Source of the DNA: Molossus alvarezi
Lineage: Eukaryota; Chordata; Mammalia; Chiroptera; Molossidae
Reading direction: 5' to 3'
Assembly: GCA_037176705.1 (NCBI GenBank)
Contig: CM073898.1
Span: 23,606,488-23,670,487 of the forward strand
DNA length: 64,000 nucleotides
A model generated the notes under the pieces. It made no database searches. It was not told the origin of the DNA and worked only from the letters and a program-made list of their open reading frames with translations. The position numbers were made by a program, and so were the translations under genes. Positions 1 to 10,675 of the stretch are shown one piece after another. Position 1 is the stretch's first letter. Each line of letters opens with the position of its first letter.

Positions 1-182
1 AGCCTGCCTGCCCCCTGCTCTCTGCATTTATCTCTGGCCGAGAGGGTAGCTCCATGCAGGTTGCTGTTTCATCAGAGGAGGATGAGACTGGCTGGGACTA
101 CTGTTGTTCGGATCCGTCAGGTTCATTAAGTGTCTCACTGTCCTCTTTTATCTAGAGTCGACTCTAGTGCATCTCTCTAGAG

Positions 183-366
183 CAGCGGTTCTCAACCTGT
201 GGGTCGCGACCCCTTTGGGGTCGAACGACCCTTTCACAGGGGTCGCCTAAGACAGAACAGTAGCAAAATTACAGTTATGAAGTAGCAACGAAAATAATTT
301 TATAGGGGTCACCACAACCTGAGGAACTGTATTAAAGGGTTGCGGCAATAAAAGGTTGAGAACCAC
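183..366 (+). mobile_element. SPIN-like non-autonomous hAT transposon
   Basis: The left end CAGCGGTTCTCAACC is matched by an inverted right end GGTTGAGAACCAC. The interior carries the characteristic palindromic block around GGTCGCGACCCCTTTGGGG. I recognise this as the SPIN (Space Invader) hAT type, known from bats, mice and other tetrapods. The interior is shortened relative to the consensus as I remember it. The last few bases of the right end are diverged. A possible 8-bp target duplication is CTCTAGAG at 175-182 against GTCTAGAG at 375-382. Confidence 0.7.
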
Positions 367-465
367 CTTCCTCTGTCTAGAGACAGAGACAGACAGACAA
401 AGGCAGACAGGGAGAGAAGCAGCTCCGCCTGGGGGGAGAGAGATGGTGGTAGAGCGTACAAGACC

Positions 466-650
466 TACAATGTTCTAATAGCTGTGGTCCAGAGCAGCAG
501 CTGTCAAAGCTTGCTGCCTGGACAGCAGCATCAGTAACCTGGGAAGTTGTTAGAAATGCACATTTGCAGGCCCCACGCACCTCTGGAGGTGAAGTTCAGC
601 ACCTGTGCCTTAACAAGTCCTCCAGCACACTCACGGGAGAATCAGTGATC
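466..650 (-). mobile_element. MER5-like hAT (Charlie) relic
   Basis: Reads as the reverse of a MER5 element. It includes GACAGCAGCATCAGTAACC, a GAAATGCACATTTGCAGGCCCC block and CTTAACAAGTCCTCCAG. The ends are degraded, so the limits are approximate. Confidence 0.6.
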
Positions 651-670
651 TAAAGAGTGTTGGAAAGCAT

Positions 671-842
671 GCCCTGCTGGTGTGGCTCCCACAGACTGAG
701 AGGTCCCGGTTCGATTCCTGCTCAGGGCACATGCCCGGTTGCAGGCTCGAACCTCAGTGGGGTTGTACAGGGGGCAGCCAATCGATGTGTCTCTCTCTCT
801 CTCTCTCAAGAAAAAAAAAGTAAAGTATATATTTTTTTAAAT
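671..842 (+). mobile_element. Ves-family SINE
   Basis: tRNA-like head starting GCCCTGCTGGTGTGGCTC with a B-box-like GGTTCGATTCC, a CT tract and an A-rich tail. It is flanked by a 19-bp target duplication at 652-670 and 843-861 with two mismatches (starts AAAGAGTGTTG). Confidence 0.85.
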
Positions 843-1987
843 AAAGAGTGTTGCAAAGCTTGGGAGTGTAATGGAGATCGGACTACTGGATGGATCCAGG
901 AAAACTTGGGCAGGAGGAAAGGGACCAGGTGGTGAATGAGGTGAAGAAGCATTCTGTTCAGAAACAGGAGTACAGACGAGCTGGGGTTTACGTGGTACTC
1001 CTGAGAGGGGAGAGGGGTCTGGCCTGCTTCTGGGTCAGGAGGGTCATCAGCCAGATGCGCAGAAGTGCCTTTGTATCACCCCACGTACACGCTGGGATTC
1101 TTACATCGCTGTATTTTGGACATGGAAAAAGGAGTTCAAAACCCGGGCTGACTGTGAGGAATGGGAAGGGTTCTTTATTTAGCTGTCTACCTCTCAGCCC
1201 CCCGGCTGCACCCCACCTCGCCTTAGAGGAAGGGCTTGAGCCAGGAGCCAAGCCCTTTAATGGCTATGAAGGGAAAAAAAGGTAGAATTTCCATGTAAGG
1301 GCTACCAAGAATATAAGTGCCTGTTTAATAAATTATTTTTTTTGAAATGCCTTTTCCATTTTGGTAACTGAAGTTTGAAAAATGTTTGGAGTACTATAAT
1401 TATCATTTCTGGGAAAAAATACAACATTGCAGTATTTTTGTTTTTGCTGCAGGTCAAGTTGTAGTTCAGGGTGGAAAGTAAACACATCCCTTTGCTCAGC
1501 TGCAGCTCACATATTTGTAGTTTCCAGGTGCCCTCTTGGCGGTCGCGATGGACTAGGGTTTGCCCGTGGGTACACAAAGAATACAAAGAGGGCTTAGAAA
1601 CCCCGGGCCCTTTCAGGGGCTTGGCCCCCGGCAAGGCTGACTAGGAAGTTGGTGCTGGAGCTGAGGCTGTTCTGAGAGGTGGTTGGCGAAGAAATGCTTT
1701 TTCACCAGGAGGACCTTCACCAGATAGGTCTAAATGTCAGGAGGCCCTTGTTTGTTTTGGGAGTCGCTCATTGCCATTCCATGCCATCTCGACAACTTGA
1801 TAACTTTGTGAGCCGGGCCCATCAACACATCTTGAATGCAGAAATAGCTGGGGAAGAATCTACAGGGAAAACTGCCTGTGTAAGACCGCTTCCGTCCTCT
1901 GCAGACAGAGCAAAGACTGCGCTCTCAGATAGGAGCCTTAAAAAACAGAGAATTAAGGAAGTAGTGGAGGCTGACAGAAAAACAGCA

Positions 1988-2014
1988 CGTGTGTGTGTAT
2001 GTGTGTGTGTGTGT
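1988..2014. repeat. GT microsatellite
   Basis: Near-perfect GT run directly upstream of the MITE at 2042. Confidence 0.95.
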
Positions 2015-2041
2015 CCCCACATATGCCTATGTGCACATATA

Positions 2042-2152
2042 CAGGGTGAGGCAAAAGTAGGTGTAAGTGATTTGTATGGAAAATAATATAGTAATAAGTA
2101 ATACAAGAATAAATTGTGTACTCACAACTGTAGAACTATTTTTACCCACCCG
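2042..2152. mobile_element. Mariner-type MITE
   Basis: A 111-bp element bounded by TA dinucleotides. The left end is CAGGGTGAGGCAAAAGTAGG and the right end is an imperfect inverted copy (CTATTTTTACCCACCCG). Length, TA target and ends fit a non-autonomous Tc1/mariner element. The specific family is not assigned. Confidence 0.65.
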
Positions 2153-2355
2153 TATATGCATACACAATATATTAAATATTTTATTTCTATAATTTATATT
2201 ACATAAATACCACATATGATTGTAATATCAAAGAACGTATATTTTCTTTTAACCTCCAAAACAATCTTGTAAAATAAGTATTTACATGTTCCGTTTATTG
2301 CAAGTATATGAGTATTCTGAGGTCTGTCTGATTCAAAGCATGTACTTCTAATAAT

Positions 2356-2380
2356 TGATGATGATGATGATGATGATGAA
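2356..2380. repeat. GAT trinucleotide repeat
   Basis: About eight GAT units in a row. Confidence 0.9.
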
Positions 2381-2384
2381 TCTG

Positions 2385-2555
2385 CTGGGCACTTAGATAT
2401 GCCAGGCATAGGGCTACCTGCAGTATATATTTATTTCACTGAACTCTTATAACAGCCCTGAGGAAACTGACACAGAGAAGTCAGGAATCTTGCCTAAGAT
2501 CACAAAGCTAGTTGTAGGAAACTAAGATTTGAACATAGTTCTTTCTGCTTCTCAA
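2385..2555 (+). repeat. MIR SINE relic
   Basis: Follows the MIR core: GGGCACTTAGATATGCCAGGC, then GAGGAAACTGACACAGAGAAG and ATCACAAAGCTAGTTG. Old and diverged. Confidence 0.75.
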
Positions 2556-2762
2556 ACTTTTGTAGCCATGCTGACTGTCATATAAATGATAAAAATGAGC
2601 TCAAAAGAACCTTTGTTAAATGTGAGATAAGTGGAGGATGTTGTCAGATAAGTGGTACAAAGTAGTAGTAGTAGTAGTTAGCTTGTGTAAAACAAATTAC
2701 AAAGAGGGGAGGAAATGAGAAAAAATGAGTGGCCAAAATATTCTTTCAAAAAGTGACTTCTA

Positions 2763-3002
2763 GCCCTGGCCGGTTTGGCTCAGCGGTTAGAGCGTCGACC
2801 TGCGGTACAGAGAGACCCAGGTTCGGTTCCCGCTAAGGGCACGTACTTCGGTTGCAGTTTGTCCCCAGCCCTGGTTGGTCGTGCGGGTGGCAGCCACTCG
2901 ATGTGTCCCTTCACGTCACGTCGATGTTTCTCTCTCTCTCTCCCTCCCACTCTATCTGTACAAAAAATGGAAAAATATCCTCGGGTGAGGATTTAAAAAA
3001 AA
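2763..3002 (+). mobile_element. Ves SINE, full length
   Basis: Starts GCCCTGGCCGGTTTGGCTCAG and has a CT tract, an AAAAAATGGAAAAATATCC segment and a poly-A tail. A perfect 15-bp target duplication (AAAAAGTGACTTCTA) lies at 2748-2762 and 3003-3017, showing a fairly recent insertion. Confidence 0.95.
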
Positions 3003-4589
3003 AAAAAGTGACTTCTATATTTTTTGCCAGTGTGGGTTTTTTCCGAATGTGCAAACCCTCATGAGAGCTACCCGTTCAGTGGTGAGGTAGCACGCATGCT
3101 GTTCTTTATTTGTGGGCCTGTCGTCAACAAAGGCAGAACAGTGTTCGATGCTCTCTACCTGTCCTTCATTCATGCTGTTCAGCACTCTCTTTATTCCTGC
3201 TGTATCGTTTTAATCGCAGAAGTTAGAGTCACTTTCAGGAATCTCTGAAGACCTCAGATCAGCACATAATATTCTTTGGAGTCCTTCTAAAGACTTTGGA
3301 AATCCCTATACCACCTCAGGGACTTGGGAGTTTATGGATAATATTACTGACAATACCCTTGGCTTAACTGTTCCTTGTTTTTTAAAAATCCCATAAGATT
3401 ACATTTTCTACTGTACTACTAACACTAAAACTCTGCACCATTAACAAATACTGGAGTTTTAAGAGAAAAGGACTGGCTTCTTCTTTAACTTAAAAAAATC
3501 ATCAGTTGGTCTTCCCCAGAGGCTCGGGAGTCCCTGAGCCAGGTTGCACAGGGAGGGCCCGAACTTCTGGCTGGAGGATGTTGGTAGAAGAAACCCACGA
3601 ATTGCAGCCTCTCAATTTACAGGTGAAGAACACCAGACTCTTCACTCTCACCTCTGAAAACTCTGGCGTTTTATTATTATTTTTTCACATCAATGCCATT
3701 ACACAATGGAAGAAGCAAGTTGCAGCATCTTCCTCAGGGGAGGAAAACTTGAAGTGTTTGGAAAGGGACCCACCCAGAGTCACATAATCACTCAGCAAAA
3801 TAGAGGCTTTGTTTGTGTTCTGTAATGGATGTTGCCTTCCGTTTGAACACCACCCTGGGGAGTGCCTCATTCCTAGTGTTTATGCCTTTATGACATTTTC
3901 AAGCTGTTATGAAGATTCCTCTTAAGATGTTGCTGAACTGACTATACACATTCCGTTCATTGAAGTTCTTCCTCATTAGTCATTTGCCCCATTCTCGCAT
4001 ACTTTTCATGCCTTTTTTTTTCCCCCTGTGGGCTGTGTTTATGGGGGGAAAGGGGGAGGGGGACAGGTATTCAGAGAAGGCTGTAGCTTATTAGGTGTAA
4101 AAAATCATCTCTTTGAAGTCATTCTTCACTTTGTACATTTATCCAAACCATCCTTTGGCCTTATTTTTTATTGCCAGATTTTTAAACATTGTTACATTTT
4201 GAAAATTTGTTGCTGTGTGTGAATATAGAAATGTAATTATTTGAATGGCAAATCCCTCTGGGACTAAATTGAATATGTGTTCCTGGTGTGAATGAACATT
4301 AATGAAATAAAATGTCTCTGGCTCAAAATTCTAATAAATTTGTATAAACTGTGATAGGAGATTCAGTAGGACACGTAAGTGCACATTTGGAATCTGACAT
4401 TCCCACTGCTTACCCCCCACTACCTACCAGCAGATTTGGAGCCTGCCACCCTCCCAGCTCCTTTTATTCCTCCCGGGAAGCTCTGGCCTTGTCCAAGAAG
4501 GTTTCTAAGAATTACAGCACCTTCCAATCCCCTGGGAGTGCAGAGGCTGGGGGGGGGGGCGGCTGAAATGGTGTATCAACCTGGTCTGC

Positions 4590-4955
4590 ACATTGGTGTC
4601 ATCTGAAGGACTTTTTAAAATAACTGATACTGAGCCAGTGTGGCTCAGTGAATTGAGTGTCATCCCATGGACTGAGAGGTCCCGATTAGATTCCTAGTCA
4701 GCACACATGTCCGGGGTTGCAGGCTTAATCCTCAGTAGGGGGCATGCAGGAGGCAGCCGATGGACGTTTCTATCTCTCCCTTCCTCCCTCTCTAAAAAAT
4801 CAATAAAAATATTTTTAAAAAAATAAAAATACTGAGACCGGGTTCCCACTTCCAGTAATTCCGATTTCATTTGTTTGAGATATATTCTGAGCTCCTGCCT
4901 TTTTAAAGTTCCCCGGGGGATTAGAATATGCTGCCAGGTTTGAGAATCATGATTC
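4590..4955 (+). mobile_element. MER5-like relic split by a SINE
   Basis: Both flanks of the SINE at 4635-4828 read as one MER5-type element: CTGCACATTGGTGTCATCTG on the left, and a TTCCGATTTCATTTG block then TTTGAGAATCATGATTCT on the right. Confidence 0.5.
4635..4828 (+). mobile_element. Ves-family SINE
   Basis: Diverged head CCAGTGTGGCTCAGTG, then GGGGTTGCAGGCTTAATCC, CT tract and A-rich tail. A short target duplication ATACTGAG lies at 4627-4634 and 4829-4836. It is inserted into an older MER5-like copy. Confidence 0.8.
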
Positions 4956-4957
4956 TA

Positions 4958-5146
4958 GCACAGTGGTTCTTAAATTGTAGCATGCGTGAGAATCACATGG
5001 GGGGTTGTTCAGATTGCTGGACATTGCCCTGGAGTTTCTAATTCTGTAGGTCTGATGTGGAGATCTTAGAATTTGCATTTCTAGCAAGTTCCCAGGAGAT
5101 ACTCATGTGCTGGTCCATGGCCCACTGAGAACCACCACACTAGAGG
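4958..5146 (+). mobile_element. MER5A-like hAT relic
   Basis: Runs from CAGTGGTTCTTAAATTG to CTGAGAACCACCA with inverted ends. Internal blocks GAATTTGCATTTCTAGCAAG and CCCAGGAGATACTCATG are typical of MER5A. Confidence 0.75.
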
Positions 5147-5149
5147 CAG

Positions 5150-5312
5150 TTCATCTCGAACTTGACAATGCAGCTGAATCACCTGGGATTCTTGCTAAAA
5201 TGCAGGCTCGGATTCAGGAGATCTGGCACAGAGGTCTGAATCTCTGCAGCTCTAACAAGCTCCCAGGTGGTGCTGATGCTGCTGGTCCAGAGGCCATCTT
5301 TTGGTGGCAAAG
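5150..5312 (+). mobile_element. Second MER5-like relic
   Basis: Blocks GCTGAATCACCTGGGATTC, a CTCTAACAAGCTCCC block and GTGCTGATGCTGCTGGTCC follow the MER5 order. It directly follows the previous copy in the same orientation. Confidence 0.65.
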
Positions 5313-5539
5313 CTCTAACCTAAAGCATCATTTTTCAATCCAATTCAGGAACATCCTGCACAGAAAAGATGTGTGGTCTGGGACATTCCTAGAGGTGTCG
5401 TGGAGCTCAGCATACAGCATGGATGACTCGGGGGAGGGCAGAAATCTGGAGGGCTCAGTGCTGCTTTGGCATTCAGCCAGCTGCCCTTTGAACATGCCCT
5501 TGGCCAAGCTCTATTGTCAATAGGGAACTTCCTTGTTTG

Positions 5540-5737
5540 CTGGGAGGAGTAATAACAAAGTGATTGTCAGACCTGATCACAGTAGAATCATCCAGGGAGC
5601 CACTGAACCAAATATTGATTCCTGGGCTCCTCCCCTAGATATTTTCTGATTTGATTTAAGGTGGGCTTTAGAGAGTGGTATTCTTAAAAGTCTTGTGATT
5701 CTAATGCACAGTCAGCATTGAGAACCACTAAAGTATC
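5540..5737 (+). mobile_element. Third MER5/Charlie-like relic
   Basis: Contains AGTAGAATCATCCAGGGAGC, a block like the product of a MER5 middle, and ends CATTGAGAACCACTA, the usual hAT end. More diverged than its neighbours. Confidence 0.5.
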
Positions 5738-6414
5738 ACATGTTACAGTTTTACAGATCATTTAATTTTTTAACTTCTGTTCGGCTAATTTATAGTCTAC
5801 CAGGATGCAGACTAACTTTATTAGGTAATTGAAAACAATTTAATATGGCATCTCTAACAAACCACCAAGAAAAGGCTCTGTGTAGATTCCATCACTGTTA
5901 AGCCCTAAAATCAGAGTGAAAGAAAATGCTGGGAAAGTACAGCTGGTGTTTCTGAACGAGCTAAAATATGAAATATTTCTGGGACTGTATCAACAAGCCT
6001 AATTTTTTCCCCTCGGGGTTATGATTGTGCGGAACAAGTCTTCACCGCGAAGCTTGCCAAAAAAGGTTATGATAAAATCATGGAATGTGAATGAAAAGAA
6101 TTCCCAGTGTAACTTTAAAGGAGTCAGTCTCTAAATTTTAAAATGCAGGGATGGCCTATGCCTTGCATTTGTAATAGAAGTTTTGAGAACAAAATAATCC
6201 TGAATGCCAGAAAGGTCCTCCTCTTAACGTGTGATATCTGTAAGGTCAAGGAGCAAAGATTGGGAGGGTGGCCAACCAGGAAGAGATGAGGATACACCAG
6301 AGACCCTGCACCTCTTTGTTCTTTGTAAATCAACTTTGCATTCTATATGTGAGCAAAAATGTAACCAGTGACTAAACGCACAAATTCCAGGAAAGTCGAA
6401 GTTCCTTTTGCTTG

Positions 6415-6612
6415 CAGCACTGTGGGCTCAGTGGGAAGAGCGTGGGCTTTGGAGTCCCTGCCGCTTGTTTTGTGACTTTAGCGGAGTTTCTTAGCTTCTC
6501 TGTGCCTGCCTCCTTGTCTGCCAAGTAGATGTCACCTGTTTTTCACATGACAGTGCTTAGGGGTGTGACGAGTAGAGGCATGATGCCTCACACCTAGAAG
6601 GTGCCCAGTTAG
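6415..6612 (+). repeat. MIR SINE relic
   Basis: GTGGGCTTTGGAGTC, then TGTGACTTTAGCGG and TTCTCTGTGCCTGCC are aligned as in MIR, ending in GTGCCCAGTTAGG. Confidence 0.7.
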
Positions 6613-6834
6613 GAGAGATGGCTTTCATTTCTCTAGCATGATTATGAGAATTGAATTCTCAAAACAAACATCCATCAAAATATTTTTCTTGTGTTTATTG
6701 CTTTTTTTTTTTTTTTTTACTGGTGAATTATCCTAGTTTGGATTTCTTCTTAATAGTCACAAGGTAGATTTTTGTATTTGGAGAGTAGGCTTATTTGTGT
6801 CTTTGTGCCTTTATCCTTGCTCTTCCCTGCATCC

Positions 6835-7072
6835 GGACGCTCCCGCCTGCCGTTTGCCTTCTCCTTTCGCTCAGGCGTCTGCTCAGGCGCCATGTCCTCA
6901 CCCACATCGCCGGTTCTGCTTCGAAGCATTTACCACCGGCGGGCATTATGCTGTGTGTCTCTTTGTTTATTGTCTACCTGATCTGGAGTTGTAAATCCAG
7001 AAAGGAAGGGACTGTGATTCATTTCCTACTCTAAACCCTGTGCCTGGAATATTTGTTGATTGAATGAGTGAA
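6835..7072 (+). repeat. L2 LINE relic, 3' end
   Basis: TTGTTTATTGTCTACCTG, then CAGAAAGGAAGGGACTGTG and GTGCCTGGAATATTTGTTGA with GAATGAGTGAA match the 3' end of L2. Confidence 0.7.
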
Positions 7073-9359
7073 AGGACTGAGAGGACTTCACAGATTGGAC
7101 TTCAGCTGGTACCATGAGGGGACTTGTCTCCCAGGACCACCAAGTGACCCCTGTGCTACCCAGGCAGATGCCACCAGAACTCGGAGACTTCAGGCCATAA
7201 AGACCAGAGTGAGGTGTGGAGAAAACAGGGATCGCGGACTCTTCACCGCTTTACTCTGTGCTCGACTTACTACTTCTGTGGCATCAGGTCCAGTCAAATT
7301 GGGGTCCCTTGAAATAGCTGTCACCTCAGAATGATCCTGGCTGCCTGTGTACATGTGTGTGTGAGAGAGAGAATTGGGGTGGATTGCAGGAAAGGACCCA
7401 GCAGCATCGACTTTGTAGCTGCCTTTCTGAGTTTTACCAGTTCATTTTATGCTTCCTGTTTTCCATTAATAGGTGTGTGGCAGAGCTGTTATTTTTAGAG
7501 AGTTTGGAAGAGAGGGAAGGCTTGGTGGTGGATGTGTGGGACTCTTTAAAAATTCAGTAGATGAAATAAGAATCTGGCAATATAAATTTTCTCTTCTTTT
7601 TTCTCTTCCCATTTCAGTAGATTTTCATTTGACTTTGGTTGTATTCAAATCTGTGTTTAAACAGAATACTCTTGGATGCATCTATTACATAGATCGTGAC
7701 TGTACTTTCCCTTTTGACATTGGGGCCTGGAGGTCTACAACCAGCCAACATGTGGGCACACCAGTTAAAGTGTCTAGGATTGTAATTATTGTAATTAATA
7801 CTGGTGACTCTGTCAATATTTCAAGGACTAACCTGTTACGGAAAGATTAATAAAATGATGAAACCAGCTTATTGTCCCTTAATTACCTTTGTTGCAAGTG
7901 ATACTGTCACTTTAGTCTTGGTATATCTGGGGCAGTTTTTATTTTTTTATTATTATTAAAGATTCCAGTTGTCAAGTGTTGTTGCCAGGGCAACTAGATT
8001 GAAAAGCTTCTTAATTATCTTACGTATTATATGTAGATTTGTTAGACACCATAGGGAAAGGGTCAGGAGAGGCTTCTTTTCAAATGGATAAAATTAAAAT
8101 TTCAGGGGCAGGGTGAGAAAAGCCTCTTAAATGATGGAAAATACATGGTGTAGCTATAGTTTTCTCCTCAGTTTCTCCATGGAAGAAATGAAATAGAGAT
8201 GATTAAATAAAAAATAGATGATTAAATGAAATCTACTGGAAGACTTTAGAAACAGGTTGAGAAAGAAGGTATCAGAAAAACAATTCCTGATGCTATGGTA
8301 ACCATAGCTGAGTTTAAGTGACAGGCTGCTGACTGTTGGGGGAAGGGAAGGATGTGGGGGGAGTGAGGGTTCTGGATCCTCTTCTGAAAGCTGAACAGAG
8401 GGTTGAAAGGAGAATAAAGCTAAGAAGGTTAACAATTACGAAATAAAAAGAAAGAGAAAGATCTTAGATATCTAAATTCTTTGAAAGCATTAATTTACAA
8501 TTTGTCAAGTCAGTGTAACAGGCTTGACTTTTATGCCTGCTGGTCATGAAGCTAACAACACTGTCTTGAAAAGTTTAAGTACAAACTGTAATAAACACAA
8601 GGAGAAGTTACGGGTTTATAGGGGGAGATTTTTATAGATCCTTCTTGGAAATTAGATTAAAAATGTAAGATACAGGGGATCTGAATGTCATAAAAGCTGG
8701 ATTTGATAGATTTGTACATTCGCATCCAATAAACAGAGAACCCGTTCTTTTCAAATATCTATGTATTTTAAAGTTGGCCATAGGGCCATGCATGCCAAAA
8801 ACCCGAAAACATTAAAAAAGAAAAAAGAAAAAAAAAAAAACTAAAAAAAGTCACAGAAGTAGAAAATTGTATAGCCTACATTCCCTGGCAACAAGACAGT
8901 AAAACTATAAATTAAAAATCAAAAGGAAAGCAAAAATAATCTACCAATGCAGAAATTCAGCAGCATTCTTCTAGAAAATCTTTATTAAAGAGGAAACCAA
9001 AGTTGAATCATAGATTATTTAGAAATGAGTTACACTGAGAGTAATGCATATTAAAAATTAGAATGTAACCAAAGCAGTATTTGATTACAGTATTGAAGTC
9101 ATAATTAAATTGTTAGCATTTCTAAGAAAATAAAACAGAAACAAACTAAGCATTAATTTTAAAACACTAGAGAAAATCAGTGAAATAGTTTAGAAACACA
9201 AACAAGGAAGAAACTCTGAAACTTAAAACAATCGATGAACATACAAGCTACAAATAAGAAAACTTGGCCAATGAAGCCTAAAATGAATGTGAAATTCTAG
9301 ATGGAACGACCTGAGGAGCCCTTGGTTTTGGAAATAGACCTACTTTCGTAATATACAGC

Positions 9360-9500
9360 ACAAAGTGAACTGAAAATGAGGAGGCCTGGATTCTTGCTTT
9401 AGCTCTACCGCTGACCTTCAGCATATCACTGAACTTATGGGCTTCAGGTTCTTGATCTACAAAGTAGACTGAAATTTTTCATTGAGAAGACTGTAAACTT
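9360..9500 (+). repeat. MIR SINE relic
   Basis: GAGGAGGCCTGGATTCTTGC, then CTCTACCGCTGACC and GGTTCTTGATCTACAAAGT follow the MIR order. Confidence 0.6.
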
Positions 9501-10432
9501 GGTCTAACCCTGCTTCGTGATTCTGTGTGGGTTGTACATTAGGAAAGACAGCTTATGATAAGACACCCCAATACAACACGGCATCATTTTCACCCAACAC
9601 TTCTGGACTCCTTCCTCTCCACCTCGTGGGGCCGCAGTGATGTGCTGTTGGTTTATTTTGATCTTTGTGTAGGTTTCTCGAAAGTTTAAACGAAGAAGCT
9701 GAGGTATAGACTGAGGTCTCCAGAAGCTAGGGCTTTGCTTGGTTGATTTTCATTTCCAGAATTGAGGTTCAGCACTAGATCAGTACATCCTGCTAGAGAA
9801 AAGAGAATGAGGTACATTAGATGGATCTCTGCTAGAGACAGAAACATTCAGGGAAATTACATGGGAGCCTGGTTCATCGTCCCCTTACTGAGATTCCACA
9901 TCATAGAATCATAGACTCTTAACTAAGTTCATCTCCTCCACGTTCAGAGCCTGGAGGTTGAGCTCGCCCATGCTGACTGTTATGTACCGTGTCTCCAGAC
10001 CCTGATGTAGCCGTGATCTATTTGTGGGTCTACTCTGGTATTGCAGCAGGCACTATTTTTCAAAGAACAGCCCTTAAAACTCCTTTTAAATGCAAAGATC
10101 TCTCGTGTGGCCAGTGATTGAGTTCCCTTTCCAGATCCTCCAGGTCCCAGGCATCTTCTCCTTGCCTTTCTTCATCTTGGTTAGCACGTTGGCCGTGGTT
10201 GCTCAGCGCGAGGGAGGGGGAGAATGGAGACGCAGGCGACTTCACATCCTGGTGTCGCGAGCAGATCTCGGGAGAGTTTCGTGGTTGGCTACACTGAGGG
10301 CGAGGGTTTTCAGCAGGTCTCTTCCTCTCCCGTCCTCTTGGCTTAGTAGAGGGATCGTGAGGACTGCCTGTGCTTCCGAGGAAGGTGCCCCGCGGTGCCG
10401 GGCATGTGCTAAATGTTTTCTCTCCCGTTTAG

Positions 10433-10675
10433 AAGAGAAGCCAGATTGCTCCAAGGCCCGCTGCGAAGTCCAGTTCTCCCCGCGCTGTCCTGAAGATTCC
10501 GTTCTGATCGAGGGCTACGCGCCCCCCGGGAAGTGCTGCCCCTTGCCCAGCCGCTGCGTGTGTGACCCTGCGGGCTGCTTGCGCAAAGTCTGCCAGCCGG
10601 GATACCTGAACATACTAGTGTCAAAGGCCTCAGGGAAGCCCGGAGAGTGTTGTGACCTCTATGAGTGCAAACCAG
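10433..10675 (+). CDS. CRIM1: CRIM1 coding exon (probable exon 3): 12-cysteine linker module, copy 1
   Basis: This 243-bp exon encodes 80 full codons plus split codons at each end. The acceptor is a pyrimidine run ending in TTTAG; the donor is CCAG|GTATGC. Its first two bases complete a Glu codon begun in the previous exon, and its last base starts a Val codon finished at 11707-11708, so it is a symmetrical 1-1 exon. The peptide begins EEKPDCSKARCEV and ends ECCDLYECKP, matching the CRIM1 linker between the IGFBP-like domain and VWC1. Twelve cysteines lie at module positions 6, 11, 19, 35, 36, 42, 44, 49, 54, 73, 74 and 79 of 81. The two halves each resemble the C-terminal half of a VWC domain (CxxxxC ... 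CC ... C). The frame stays open on both sides of the exon, so I placed the boundaries by splice signals and family identity. Confidence 0.95.

Larger units (their letters stand above)
1..10432 (+). other. CRIM1: CRIM1 intron upstream of the first visible exon (3' part)
   Basis: No coding exon is visible here. The stretch holds a SPIN-like hAT copy, three sense Ves SINEs, a mariner-type MITE, a run of MER5-like relics (4.6-5.7 kb), and scattered MIR and L2 relics. Between these are AT-rich unique stretches. The segment 5790-6120 shows no recognisable repeat and 7860-9350 is mainly AT-rich sequence. The intron ends with a pyrimidine tract and AG at 10431-10432. Confidence 0.85.

Noticed and set aside
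2763..2860. tRNA-like A and B boxes in many places
   Set aside because: They are the tRNA-derived heads of Ves SINEs, not tRNA genes; each is followed by a SINE body and A-rich tail.
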